A stretch of 64,000 nt of DNA from Orientallactaga sibirica. Taxonomy: Eukaryota; Chordata; Mammalia; Rodentia; Dipodidae. Both the position numbers and the translations under genes were made by a program. The notes beneath the pieces were generated by a model, which saw only the letters and a list, made by a program, of their open reading frames with translations, ran no database searches and was not told the origin of the DNA. Numbering within the stretch: position 1 is the first letter of the stretch; the number at the start of each line of letters is the position of its first letter. The stretch is taken from the NCBI GenBank assembly GCA_036365145.1, contig JAEOAD010000005.1:4377501-4441500 (forward strand), in the 5' to 3' direction. This document shows positions 54,657-64,000 of the stretch, one piece after another.

Positions 54657-55149
54657 GGTAAAAATGAGAAGAACATGAATGAAATGAGCCCTTTGCATCA
54701 GTCACACAGCTGTATAACTATATTGGGTTTTAAAACTAGCATTTCCCATTTCCACAACCAAATAATTAGTTGCTGGTAGCATGCATATTGGGGGGAAAAA
54801 ACCCTATTTTAGTGGTTTTGACTACAGTTTATAAAAACAACAGTCACTTGAGAAGCTTCTGCGATGAACTGGGTACTTACAATCTTGGCAACTCATTTGC
54901 CCTTCATTAATTCTTTAAATTCATGTACATGGATGTGAGTAGCAGATAAACAATGCGAGAACAAATGTTGGGAATGTTTTATTCACATGCATAATCAATG
55001 ATAAATTATTTCCGATATTTAGAGTCTGGCTACGATGATAAACATGAGAGTAATCGTGTGGATTTAAAGCTGAGTTACAACCACTGAGCACTGACTCATC
55101 AATGCTAGAACATTGCCCGACTGACAATTAATGCAAATAGCCTCGTTTA
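54657..55149. other. Unique stretch, conserved-element candidate
   Basis: 54880-55145 is non-repetitive and rich in TAAT and ATCAAT words (CATAATCAATGATAAATTA, GACAATTAATGCAAATAG; the last contains the octamer-like ATGCAAAT). No gene. Confidence 0.27.
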
Positions 55150-55230
55150 ATCTCCAAAATCACCTTGCAAACCACAGACGCGTCCTTACTGTTAGATGAG
55201 GAAACTGATGCTTGGAAGTCAGGCCACTGT
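55150..55230 (-). repeat. MIR fragment, reverse
   Basis: TTAGATGAGGAAACTGATGC and AATCTCCAAAATCACCTTGC match reverse MIR. Confidence 0.55.
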
Positions 55231-55231
55231 A

Positions 55232-55323
55232 AAATGGGGAGATGGCTCAGTTGGTAATGCACTGCCATGCAAGCATGAGAACATGAATTAATCCCCAGAA
55301 TCTACATTTAAAAAGCCAGGCAT
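55232..55323 (+). repeat. B4-like SINE, head half
   Basis: GGGAGATGGCTCAGTTGG, ATCCCCAGAATCTACATT and AAAAAGCCAGGCATG. It is interrupted by the DIP-like SINE that follows and appears to continue as B1-like sequence at 55578. Confidence 0.5.
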
Positions 55324-55325
55324 GG

Positions 55326-55565
55326 GCCTGGAGAAATGGCTTAGCAGTTAAGGCACTTGCCTGTAAAGCCTAAGGATGCAGGTTCAACTCCTTAGAACCC
55401 ACATAAGTCAGACACACAGGTGATGCATGCTTACAAGGTCACGCATGTGCACATGGTGGCACATGTGTCTGGATTTCAATTGGAGTGGCTAGAAGCCCTG
55501 GCATGCCAATTATCTCTCTCTCTCATAAATAAATTTTAAAAACAATACTTTAAAGATTTAAATTA
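55326..55565 (+). repeat. DIP-like SINE inserted in a B4-like SINE
   Basis: GGCCTGGAGAAATGGCTTAG head to CATAAATAAATTTTAAAAAC tail. CCAGGCAT occurs on both sides (about 55316 and 55572), a short target duplication. Confidence 0.86.
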
Positions 55566-55575
55566 AAACACCAGG

Positions 55576-55735
55576 CATAGCTGGGCATGTTGGCACATAC
55601 TTTTAATCCCAGTACTCGGGAGACAGAGATAGGAGGATCACCATGAGTTCAAGGCCAGCCTGAGACTACATAGTGAATTCTAGGACAGTCTAGGCTAGAG
55701 TGAGACCCTACCTTGAAAAACAACCACAAACAAGC
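55576..55735 (+). repeat. B1 or B1-like half of a B4 SINE
   Basis: AGCTGGGCATGTTGGCACAT, TTTTAATCCCAGTACTCGGG and CCCTACCTTGAAAAAC. A second partial copy (AGCCAGGCATGGTGATGTGC) follows to about 55800. Confidence 0.88.
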
Positions 55736-55821
55736 CAGGCATGGTGATGTGCACTTGTAACCCCAGCATTGGGAAGGAAAAGGCAGAAATAGTCACTGGT
55801 CAGTTACTGTAGCTTACCTGG

Positions 55822-56171
55822 TGTTGCAGTCAGGTTCACATTGCTGGCAGAAATCACCCAACCAAGAGCAGCTTTTCGGAAAAAAAAAAAAAAAAAGCTT
55901 TTATTTTGGCTTACAGACTCGAGGAAGCTCCACGATGGCAGGGGAAAATAACAGCATGAGCAGAGGGTGGACGTCACCCCTGGCCAACATCAGATGGACA
56001 ACAGGAGAGTGTGCCAAACAATGGCAAGGGAAAACTGGCTATAATCCCCATAAGCCCGCCCCCAACAATACATTGCCTCCAGGAGGTGTTAATTCCCAAA
56101 TCTCCATCAGCTGGGAACCCAGCATTGGGAGCACCTAAGTTTATGGAGGACTCCTGAGTCAAACCACCACA
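55822..56171 (-). mobile_element. Solo LTR, MT-type MaLR
   Basis: Starts TGTTGCAGTCAGGTTCAC and ends GAGTCAAACCACCACA. AATAAA is the complement of 55900-55905. Flanks CCTGG and CCCTC do not form a convincing duplication. Closest in sequence to the LTR at 9612 and the provirus at 14.5-16.1 kb. Confidence 0.85.
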
Positions 56172-56275
56172 CCCTCCCCCAACAACACACCAACGGGAGA
56201 CCAGATCTCAAAAAAAAATATTTTTAAGGTGGTGAATAGTGTTCCTGAGAGGGACACCCAAGGTTGTCCTGTGGC

Positions 56276-56277
<2 letters not shown>

Positions 56278-56350
<73 letters not shown>
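56278..56350. repeat. (AC)n(AG)n microsatellite
   Basis: About 38 bases of AC followed by about 35 of AG. Confidence 0.95.
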
Positions 56351-56351
<1 letters not shown>

Positions 56352-56504
56352 ACACACAACTACAACTAGCTCAGGTTTACTTGATCTAGGCAAAGGAACA
56401 GATACAGAAAACAAAACCGTCTTTGGATGTCCACACAATGTCACAGTGTATTGTGCAGAGCTAAGGTCTCAAGGTGGCCTCAGAGTTATTATGATCCAAG
56501 TTTC

Positions 56505-56638
56505 CTGTTGTTGCTGTTTTTGTTTTGCAAAGTAGGCTTTTGCTGTAGCTCAGGCTGACCTAGAATTCACTATGTAGTCTCAGGATGGCCTTGAATTCGT
56601 GGCAATCCTCCTACCTCTTCATCCCAAGAGCTGAGGAG
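56505..56638 (-). repeat. B1 SINE, reverse, diverged
   Basis: CAAAGTAGGCTTTTGCTGTAG, CAGGCTGACCTAGAATTCAC and CATCCCAAGAGCTGAGGA. The 5' end is lost. Confidence 0.8.
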
Positions 56639-56714
56639 CCAAAAGTTTTTGAGAGCTGTAAGAACTCAACTAAAGAGTTCACCTGAAGTTTAAAAAAAAA
56701 AAAAACTATAGAAA

Positions 56715-56855
56715 AGCTAAGAAGATGGTTCAGCAGCTAAAAGCGCTTGCTTGCAAAGCGTGCCCATGCAGGCTCAATTGCCCAGTGCCCACAAGGTGGC
56801 GCAAGCATCTGGAGTTCATTGGCAAACTACATAGCTTGCTTCCACACCGCCCCAA
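56715..56855 (+). repeat. DIP-like SINE, diverged
   Basis: AAGCTAAGAAGATGGTTCAGC head, then CCACAAGGTGGCGC at 56789-56802, which fits a CTCF core at 13 of 14 positions. The tail is not clear. Confidence 0.75.
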
Positions 56856-58217
56856 CCTTCTTCAGTTCCATGCTTGGCCCTCTTTGTGAAGCAAGCCGTT
56901 ATGTTACCGGCTCTCTGGATGTCCCTTGACCCCACTGGCAGCCTTGGTACCTAAGCCATCTGTCAATGAGTCTCAAGGCCAGGAAAGGACCAAAAGATTG
57001 CTAGTAGGTGGACTTATAGAAGCATCCCCTCTTTCTTTGGAAAGACAACACTTCAGACACGTTCCAGAATCATGCTGCTCCGCAGCCAGTCCCTGTGTCT
57101 CTCTCCCAGCTCTCCAGTTCCCATTACATCAGCATCGCATTCTAGCCTGCCAGGCACATCCTGGCTGCCTGTTTCATGTGAGGATGTCCGGAGCCAGACA
57201 AGCACTGAAGGCCTTCGTTGGAAATTTCAGGAAAAGGTTCTGTTTCCTCAAGGTCCTGGGAATTAAACACCCTGTGGAGCTGAATCTGTTGTAAGAAGAG
57301 AAAGGCAGGTGGGAAGAATGAGGAAAGAAATAACAGATGAGAGTGGATAAAGGAGACAATGATCAGAGGCCCTCCCTGGGCAACATGCCTCCTAAACTAC
57401 TTGAACCCCTGATAACCTTTGAGGCTAAAAGTCCTTTGTATGATAGGATGCAAAAGAGTGTCCAGTCTTCAAAGGTTGAAATTCCTTGAATGACAACCCT
57501 CAATTTTGCTGATTTTGGAAGTCCCTCCAAATTAAGGCAGAAAAATGATGGTAATAAGGATTAGTTTCATTAAGAAGACATGACTGTGTGTGTTCAGTTT
57601 TGTTGTGCCTTATGCAGAATCCCAACTATGAATCCGTTTTATTTTCCTCTATTGAAATTCATGGAGTTTAAAGAACCCCAAGGATAAGGAGGGGAATACG
57701 AGTTGTTATTGTTACTCAGAAAATGTCACGATCCTTGAAATCAGGAGCTATGTCAGCCTAAAACACTCAACATCACACTCTGTATTTAGCAAAATAAATG
57801 CCCAGTTGTGTCAGTAGTAAATACTTAATCCACTGTTGGAATTCTTTATGAGAGTTGACGTGGATCTCATTGCCGTCACTAGGAGAACAGGGGTCAGGGA
57901 CAGGAATGCATAACCGGCTTACATAAATAATGACGTGACATGCACACACCAAGAAGGACCATTGTTCACACTCAGAATCAGTGAGAGCTGATGTCTTCAC
58001 CCCATGGGGAGAAGGACGGCAGGTGCTTGTCGCTGAAGTGTGGAAAAGCAAACACCTGGATCTCCAGGAATGGTTTTATTTTACACTGACCCAGTGCTGC
58101 CTTCAAATATGTTCGGGCCACTTCCTTGTCCTTAACGTCTGCAAATATTTGTGAAGGGTTCCATCATTTCCCAGTCACCTGCAGATGCTAAGTTCAGAAT
58201 TCATCACTTTAAAGGCC

Positions 58218-58222
<5 letters not shown>
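56856..58222. other. Unique stretch
   Basis: No recognised repeat. A 122-codon plus-strand frame at 56926-57294 has no domain. No gene called. Confidence 0.45.

Positions 58223-58259
<37 letters not shown>
58223..58259. repeat. (AC)n microsatellite
   Basis: About 37 bases of alternating AC. Confidence 0.95.
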
Positions 58260-58260
<1 letters not shown>

Positions 58261-58309
58261 CCAAATGCGTTGATGGAGAAAGCTTTACCTCTCTTCCGCC
58301 TCCCTCAGT

Positions 58310-58690
58310 ATTTCTCTCTTTTTCCTTTTATAAATTTCTTTAAAACAAGATTGTACCCTTAGACCCCTCTCCTCTGGCCCCATTCTGCTCAGTGGGGTTA
58401 TCGGTATTCACTGTGGAGTCCCGAAGGCCTCAGTCAGCCTCTGTGGGTTAGAAGACAGTGCCTCAGGCTAATGTATTTCTGATCAGCATTTGTTCCACAC
58501 TGCCCAGGACTCAGTGGGCAAGTGAGTTCAGCAGGTCCTCTGTATGGAACATCCTGTGTTCCTTTCCTGAAACCTTATCTGAATTCCCAGAAAGCAAGTG
58601 GCTCTCACAGGTCCTGCATGAACTTCTGCATATTTCAGCTAAGAAATGTAGTTGCCATGTGATCTCTCCCATAACGGTGATCCTTTAAGA
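58310..58690 (-). repeat. Possible L1 3' UTR-derived sequence, reverse
   Basis: CCCCATTCTGCTCAGTGGGG, TTATCGGTATTCACTGTGG and CAGTCAGCCTCTGTGGG recall the complement of an older rodent L1 3' UTR. Weak. Confidence 0.3.
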
Positions 58691-60894
58691 AACAAAGACC
58701 TAGGTCCTAGCTTGCCCAGCGCTGAACCTGGCTCCTCACTACCATGAGAGATTGAGTAGACACTCCGTACAAGGCATAAGTTTTTGTCATTTTGACATGT
58801 ACATTTCAGAATTAGTCATGGGAGAAAAGAACTAACTTTGCTTGGTAAATTGGTAATAGGCTACTTGTTTAAAGAGAAGGGGCTGGGGATAGTAACCATG
58901 TCACTCTGCCTTCAGAAAATAACCAGCTGAAAGGACCAAAGAGCAAGGGAGGAGAATGAAAAGGCCTTGAGAGAGAGAGACGCTGGCCAGCTTGCAGGGT
59001 GGGAACCACAGGCTAGTAAACAGCCACTAAAATCACTTCTAGAATGGTGTGAATGGACCTAGAATGTTCCACACCACGATTTAAGGAAGTTGTTAGGTAA
59101 AATCGTGTGCATGTCTGGAAATATCAGAAAAGTCGACACAGCAAATACAGAAACATGTACCCAAAACACGTGATGAATGTCAGTAAGAACGAGTGGCTCT
59201 GCTCCCAACCAGCCCTTAGATCTGTGTAATGGAAACTGCACACCACGGGGTGAATCCCAGATGAGGCTTCTCCCTGCCCAGCGGCTCCACCTACAAGGCC
59301 ATGACTTCACTCCAGGAGGATCAAGTTGCTGCTGCCTCTCAAGACCCCACTTCTGGACTGCAGAAACTCTATTCTCACCAGGTAATGAGAGATAAGTAAA
59401 GTTTCCCTCCCTCACTTAGCTCCCACTTTTATCTACCCAAAGTACAGCTAATGGAGATTTCTGGGGCCCCATCACTTCCACCAAAATGTTCACATAAAAA
59501 TGTTATTCTATACTTGGAGAGGCAAGAAAAGAATATGAAGTGTTTCTAAAACATCCCACCAGTGCCCTCCAGGAGAGCAGGAAGGTTCACTCCACTTCTG
59601 CTCAGAAAAAGAGACACATCAGCAGGTAGGCCTTAGGACAAGGAACTCTACAGCTGTCCCCAAAGACAATGACTTTATTTGAAGCACAGCGTGACTAAGT
59701 GTCAAATGTGATTTTACAGGAGAGCTGGGAAGGTGGCTAAGGGGATCCCCAGCATTCGTAACAGCAGCTTCAAAGAAAGAGCAACAGGTTTCTACAGAAG
59801 ATCTGGGAGAAGAAACAGCTGAGAAGATCCTACCGAAGGAACTTCCACAGTCAACCCTCGAGGTTAGAAAGACAGTGTGGAAGCAACAGACAGCACCCCT
59901 CAGGAGCAGTCAGAGCGGAATCCAGGGTGAACCAGAAAGTAGGCTTCAACCACACGCAGGTGCACCAGCAAGTCACATCAGTCTTACTGTTCACAAGGCT
60001 TAATAGTGATATCTAATTACACAGCGACAAGCTATTGGACAATCCCTAGAAAGACAGGTTTTAAAAAAGAGTCATAAATACCTAGTGGCCGAGAAGATTG
60101 CATAAAAGTTCAAAAGTCACATCTGTCTAAGAGATGACTAGAGAGAAAATTTCCAACTTACTGGTCCCTGACTCAATGCAGGGTAAAGTCATGACGTATC
60201 AAAATGATGAGAGCACTCTCTGAACCACACGGACAACCAGCGGCAGGGAAAGTCTAGCTGAGGGACAAAGCACATCTTTTTGTGAAGGAGCGGGTTGCAT
60301 TGGCTTGGGAGCTACCATGGTACAGCAAGGCTAGAAGACATGAAAGGAGGAGGACACTTGTCAAGCAGGAACACTGGAGCCTTCCCAGAGCCGAGGAAGT
60401 AGATGTCAAGGAATTGATTCAGCGAAGTCTCCAAATGAGTATTGACACAAAAGAGTACCGACAGGCAGAGTCAACATACAGTATTAATTATTATTAGTAA
60501 TTTAAACTGCCCGTTTTTTTTCAATTAAAAAAAACCTTAAAGGCATGCCAAAAAATGACAAATGTAACCCATATCCAGGACAGAGAGAAAAAGTAGACAA
60601 AAGGAATGAATTGAGATGAACCGATGAGAAATACTAGAGTTGGAAAGTACACTACTGAGAAGAAAATGGATCGGCAAGGCAAAGTGCTTTCACGTGCCTC
60701 ACAAACTGACTATTGGAAATAGCAGAAGCATAATGTCTCACATGTTGGGGGGAATAAAAGTCTCAAGTCTCTTTTCTCTCTTTCTCTTTCATATTACCTA
60801 TATTTTTTCTTTCTTTTCCCTTGACACTGACCTGTAACTCCCAATACCAGCATGTGGTTAATATCCACAAGGAGCTGTTCATCAGTGAGACCTA
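58691..60894. other. Unique stretch
   Basis: About 2.2 kb with no recognised repeat or gene. T-run near 60513-60520. Confidence 0.45.
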
Positions 60895-61862
60895 CAAGGT
60901 TTCCCAAAAGAAGTCAGAGTACTTGATGACCACCAAAGGTTAATGGTAAGACCCTACTGCCAAAGACACCATATGCTGTTGGGATGGAACATGAAGTGAC
61001 CTGGCTGGAATCTAGAAGAGAGTCAGTCCCCAGACAGTTAGCTTGTCTAGTGCCAGAAGATGCTACATGAGCGACTGGGGAAAGTGAACAACATCTGTCC
61101 AAGCAACTCATGGTCTAAACTACTCAGCAGCAACAACCTGACGTGATGCTCACACAAGTGCAGTAGTGGCACACAGCCATGGTGGGTTACCAACTGCTCT
61201 AGATTTGGCTAACAGATACACTCAGTGGAAACAAACCCATACCTGGAACTGGAAAACAAGTCAGAACCATATCCAAAAATGAGTTCACTCTCCAATATTA
61301 AGGTCCCACCAAAAGAGGGATACAAGAAGGCTTACATCCATTAAATTCTAAAACAATAATGGTTATCCATGTATCTTGCACTGACCTCACTCTCCACTAG
61401 AGAATTTTCTTCTCTTTTTCAGATGGATGTAGAACCTGAGGAGAGAATCAGCCCATCGCACCTCACCAGGGCACCAGCTGAAGCCATAGAATAATTGGGG
61501 AAATGATCAAGAGTGCTGCTTTCTCGGGGAAGCAGGTATCAGCACGGGGTAAAGGAGATAGACACAGAGAACACTCAACTCCTTCCAAACCAGAGACACA
61601 GACTCCCACTGAAGTAGACCTAAATGGACCCAACATGGCTTAGGGAAATTCATGGAAGAGGGGGCAGAAAGATTGTTAGAGCCATAAGTTGGGTCATTAT
61701 GCATAGAGACATTGCCTCACCCCCATGACTGATGGCTACCCCCACAATGCACAACCCACAATCCCCGAGGGGGGAGGACAGGGAGAAGGCTAACATTGGT
61801 ACCATCATGGTTGTATACACATTATATAGATAACTAATAAAAATAAGTAAATTTTTTAAAAA
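60895..61862 (+). mobile_element. 5'-truncated rodent L1, 3' UTR (older subfamily)
   Basis: TAATGGTAAGACCCTACTGCC matches the 24.4 kb copy. TTTCTTCTCTTTTTCAGATGG, AGAGGGGGCAGAAAGATTG and GGTACCATCATGGTTGTATAC are typical. It ends CTAATAAAAATAAGTAAA. More diverged than the copies at 17.8 and 24.4 kb. Confidence 0.75.
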
Positions 61863-62925
61863 GGCAGGAGATAAGCGCATTAACAGTAGATCAATAGAGG
61901 CAATTAAATCCAAGAACAGAGGGGAAATTAAGAAAAATGAACAGAACCTCAGAGAAATGTGAGACATCATTAAGTACATTTGACATGTGCATAACAATGT
62001 AACAAATGGAAGAGAGTAAGAGTATCTTAAAAGAAATAAAGGTTGAACTATTAATGTTGGAAGGTTAGGGTAAAGAGCAAGACAATAAGTGAGAAACAGG
62101 AAAATTAGTGGAGTAGAAAAAAATAACTAAAAATGTCTTATAGTAATGTCTATTCCCTTTTGGTTTCTATTATATGTTGTTTTGTAATTTCATCACTGTA
62201 TTATTCACCTGTTCAAAAAAAGTCTGCTACATTCTACAGCCATATGTGATTAGTGTTGGGGAAAATTAAGGAAAGAGACCAGTGATATAGAGAAGGAACT
62301 ATGCATAGTAAAATGGAAAAGAGATTGAGAAATCAAAAGTCTTGTGTGACAGAATGGGAAGCAGCCCCAAGCCCTCCAATAATCTGTGGGAAAAGTTGGG
62401 CTTCACAGCACACTTGAGATGGAGTCTGAGAAAATTCTAAGTGAATCTTCAAAAACAAGGGAAATCCAGCCACACTTATTTTCATTATTGTAATTGTCAT
62501 ATGTTCAAAATGGAGGAAACACTAATTATCTAAGTGGCACTGCAGGCTTAATGGAAAAAGAACTCAGTCGTAGTAGTTGATTGTTAAATTGCCACTTAGG
62601 TTCAAAATATGCCTGAGTAGTAAATGGCAGAGTACAAGTAGGTGTTGTTTCTTTCTTGCCTCAGAAAAGTGTGTGTCCTTTTCAGATGGATTTAATTCAT
62701 ATTATATCTACATACCCATAGCGATAGGATTAAGTCAAACTTACAACCATGATTTCTTCCATAAGAACATTTCTATTTCAATATGAAGCGTCTCACTGAC
62801 TGAAAACAGATCCAAGTAGCTGTGCTGTGGCGTCACCTCATGATAAACCAAAACTTTACAGATATCTAAGTACAAGCCATCGCAGCTTCAGCTGCACAGA
62901 ACCTTTACTAAAGCGTTTTTAACTG
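61863..62925. other. Unique AT-rich stretch
   Basis: No feature recognised. Confidence 0.45.
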
Positions 62926-63055
62926 GGGCAGGGAAGACCTGAGGTCTGCTGCTCAGCACCCACATGAAATGCTAGTTGTGCTGGTGCACTCCTGGACTCC
63001 CAGCCTTGAGGAGGCAGGAATGAGGAGTTCCCACGGCTTCCCGGCTGGCTAGTCT
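62926..63055 (+). repeat. SINE-like fragment, tentative
   Basis: GTCTGCTGCTCAGCACCCAC, ATGAAATGCTAGTTGTGC, then CTGGACTCCCAGCCTTGAGG and GGAGGCAGGAATGAGGAG look like a decayed B4-type SINE. It runs into the TG-rich tandem repeat. Confidence 0.4.
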
Positions 63056-63722
63056 ATGTGCATGAGTATGTGTGTGTTCATATATGCATTTTGGATGTGG
63101 GTGTGTGTTCATGTGTATGTTTTTGGTGTATGGATGACTGGGTATTCCTGTGGGTATTTTTGGTGTACACATGAGTGTGTGTGTTCATGTGTATATCCTG
63201 GTGTATATATGAGTGTGAGTGTTAATATGTGTATTTTTGGTATATGTATGAGTGTGAATATTCCTGTGTGTATTTTTTGTATGTGCATGAGTATGTGTGT
63301 GTTCATATATGCATTTTGGAAGAGTGTGTGTGTTTCATGTGTATGTTTTTGGTGTATGGATGACTGGGTGTTCCAGTGGGTATTTTTGGTGTACATATGA
63401 GTGTGTGTGTTCATGTGTATGTTTTTGGTGTATGGAAGACTGGGTGTTCCAGTGGGTATTTTTGGTGTACATATGAGTGTGTGTGTTCATGTGTATGTTC
63501 TTGGTGTATGGAAGACTGGGTGTTCCTGTGGGTATTTTTGGTGTACATATGAGTGTGTGTGTTCATGTGTATGTTTTTGGTGTATGGAAGACTGGGTGTT
63601 CCAGTGGGTATTTTTGGTGTACATATGAGTGTGTGTGTTCATGTGTATGTTCTTGGTGTATGCATGACTGGGTGTTCCAGTGGGTATTTTTGGTGTACAT
63701 ATGAGTGTGTGTGTTCACGTGT
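63056..63722. repeat. TG-rich minisatellite, 76-bp main period
   Basis: From about 63326 the block GTTCATGTGTATGTTTTTGG, TGTATGGAAGACTGGGTGTT and GTGGGTATTTTTGGTGTAC repeats every 76 bp. The left third is more irregular, but GTGCATGAGTATGTGTGTG recurs at about 63057 and 63292, showing a larger unit there. 76 is not a multiple of three, so the frames here are not coding. Confidence 0.93.
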
Positions 63723-64000
63723 GTTGGTATTGGGCACAAAGACCATGGCTGACATGTGGAAGTCCGAGGGTAACTTTCAGGTGTTGGTCCTCTCCTTTTA
63801 CCTCATTTGAGGCAGAATATCAGGCAGTTTACCACTCCATTTGGACTGACCTGCAAGCTTCTGGAAGATTCTTCTGTCTTCCACCTCCCTCTTCACTGCA
63901 CATGTGCTGAGAGATGCCTGCTATAGGCTCCAGCTATTGTATCTGGAAATAACGTGCGTGGTAGGTAGGGTTCCTAACTCAGGAGCTCAGGTTCGGGCTG
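63723..64000. other. Unique stretch to window end
   Basis: No feature recognised. Confidence 0.45.

Noticed and set aside
63056..63722. Cys/Val-rich repetitive frames
   Set aside because: They come from TG-rich tandem DNA with a 76-bp period and shift frame each unit.

Overview
This window looks like non-coding rodent nuclear DNA, intergenic or deep intronic. I find no credible protein-coding exon, no tRNA or rRNA gene, no CRISPR array and no operon structure. The open frames are short and scattered. The longest ones lie in tandem repeats or antisense to retroelements.

The organism is inferred from the repeats. The most frequent family is a tRNA-derived SINE of the B2 superfamily. It has a head close to GGCTGGAGAGATGGCTTAG, a GTTAAGG motif, a B-box-like GGTTC..., a body with CAAGGTGGCACATG, a CTCTCT tract and an AAATAAAT tail. 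From memory this matches the DIP SINE of jerboas (Dipodidae), so a jerboa such as Jaculus is my best guess. B1 SINEs, ID-like SINEs, rodent MT/ORR1-type MaLR LTRs, rodent L1 3' ends and an IAP-like LTR all agree with a rodent. MIR, MLT1 and L1M fragments form the older mammalian layer.

Layout. 1-9.6 kb: mostly unique AT-rich sequence with a few SINEs and an L1 remnant carrying a TG microsatellite. 9.6-17 kb: LTR-rich, with a solo MT LTR with target duplication (9612-10044), an LTR-like segment (about 12.96-13.49 kb), a MaLR provirus of two LTRs and an internal region (14484-16125), and an ORR1-like solo LTR (16650-17025). 17.7-31.6 kb: two L1 3' ends, a cluster of minus-strand DIP SINEs, an MLT1 LTR with a nested ID SINE, and several unique AT-rich blocks that look like conserved non-coding elements. 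31.7-34.4 kb: a 2.7 kb CpG-rich 38-bp minisatellite butting against an MLT1 LTR. 37.15-37.69 kb: a young solo LTR of IAP/ERVK type with a perfect 6-bp target duplication and a 55-bp triplication in U3. 39.2-40.0 kb: a 33-bp minisatellite that stays open on both strands. 40-51 kb: MIRs, MaLR LTRs, a retroposed LTR-like sequence hit by a second LTR, and SINEs. 52.2 kb: a long AT/GT microsatellite. 53.7-56.9 kb: a dense SINE/LTR cluster. 60.9-61.9 kb: a third L1 3' end. 63.06-63.72 kb: a TG-rich minisatellite with a 76-bp period.

No genes can be shown to work together here. The points of biological interest are retroelement history (nesting, target duplications, L1-mediated retroposition), minisatellite evolution, and possible regulatory cargo: CTCF-like motifs in the SINEs and AT-rich unique blocks. 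Family names and consensus comparisons are from memory; no database was searched.
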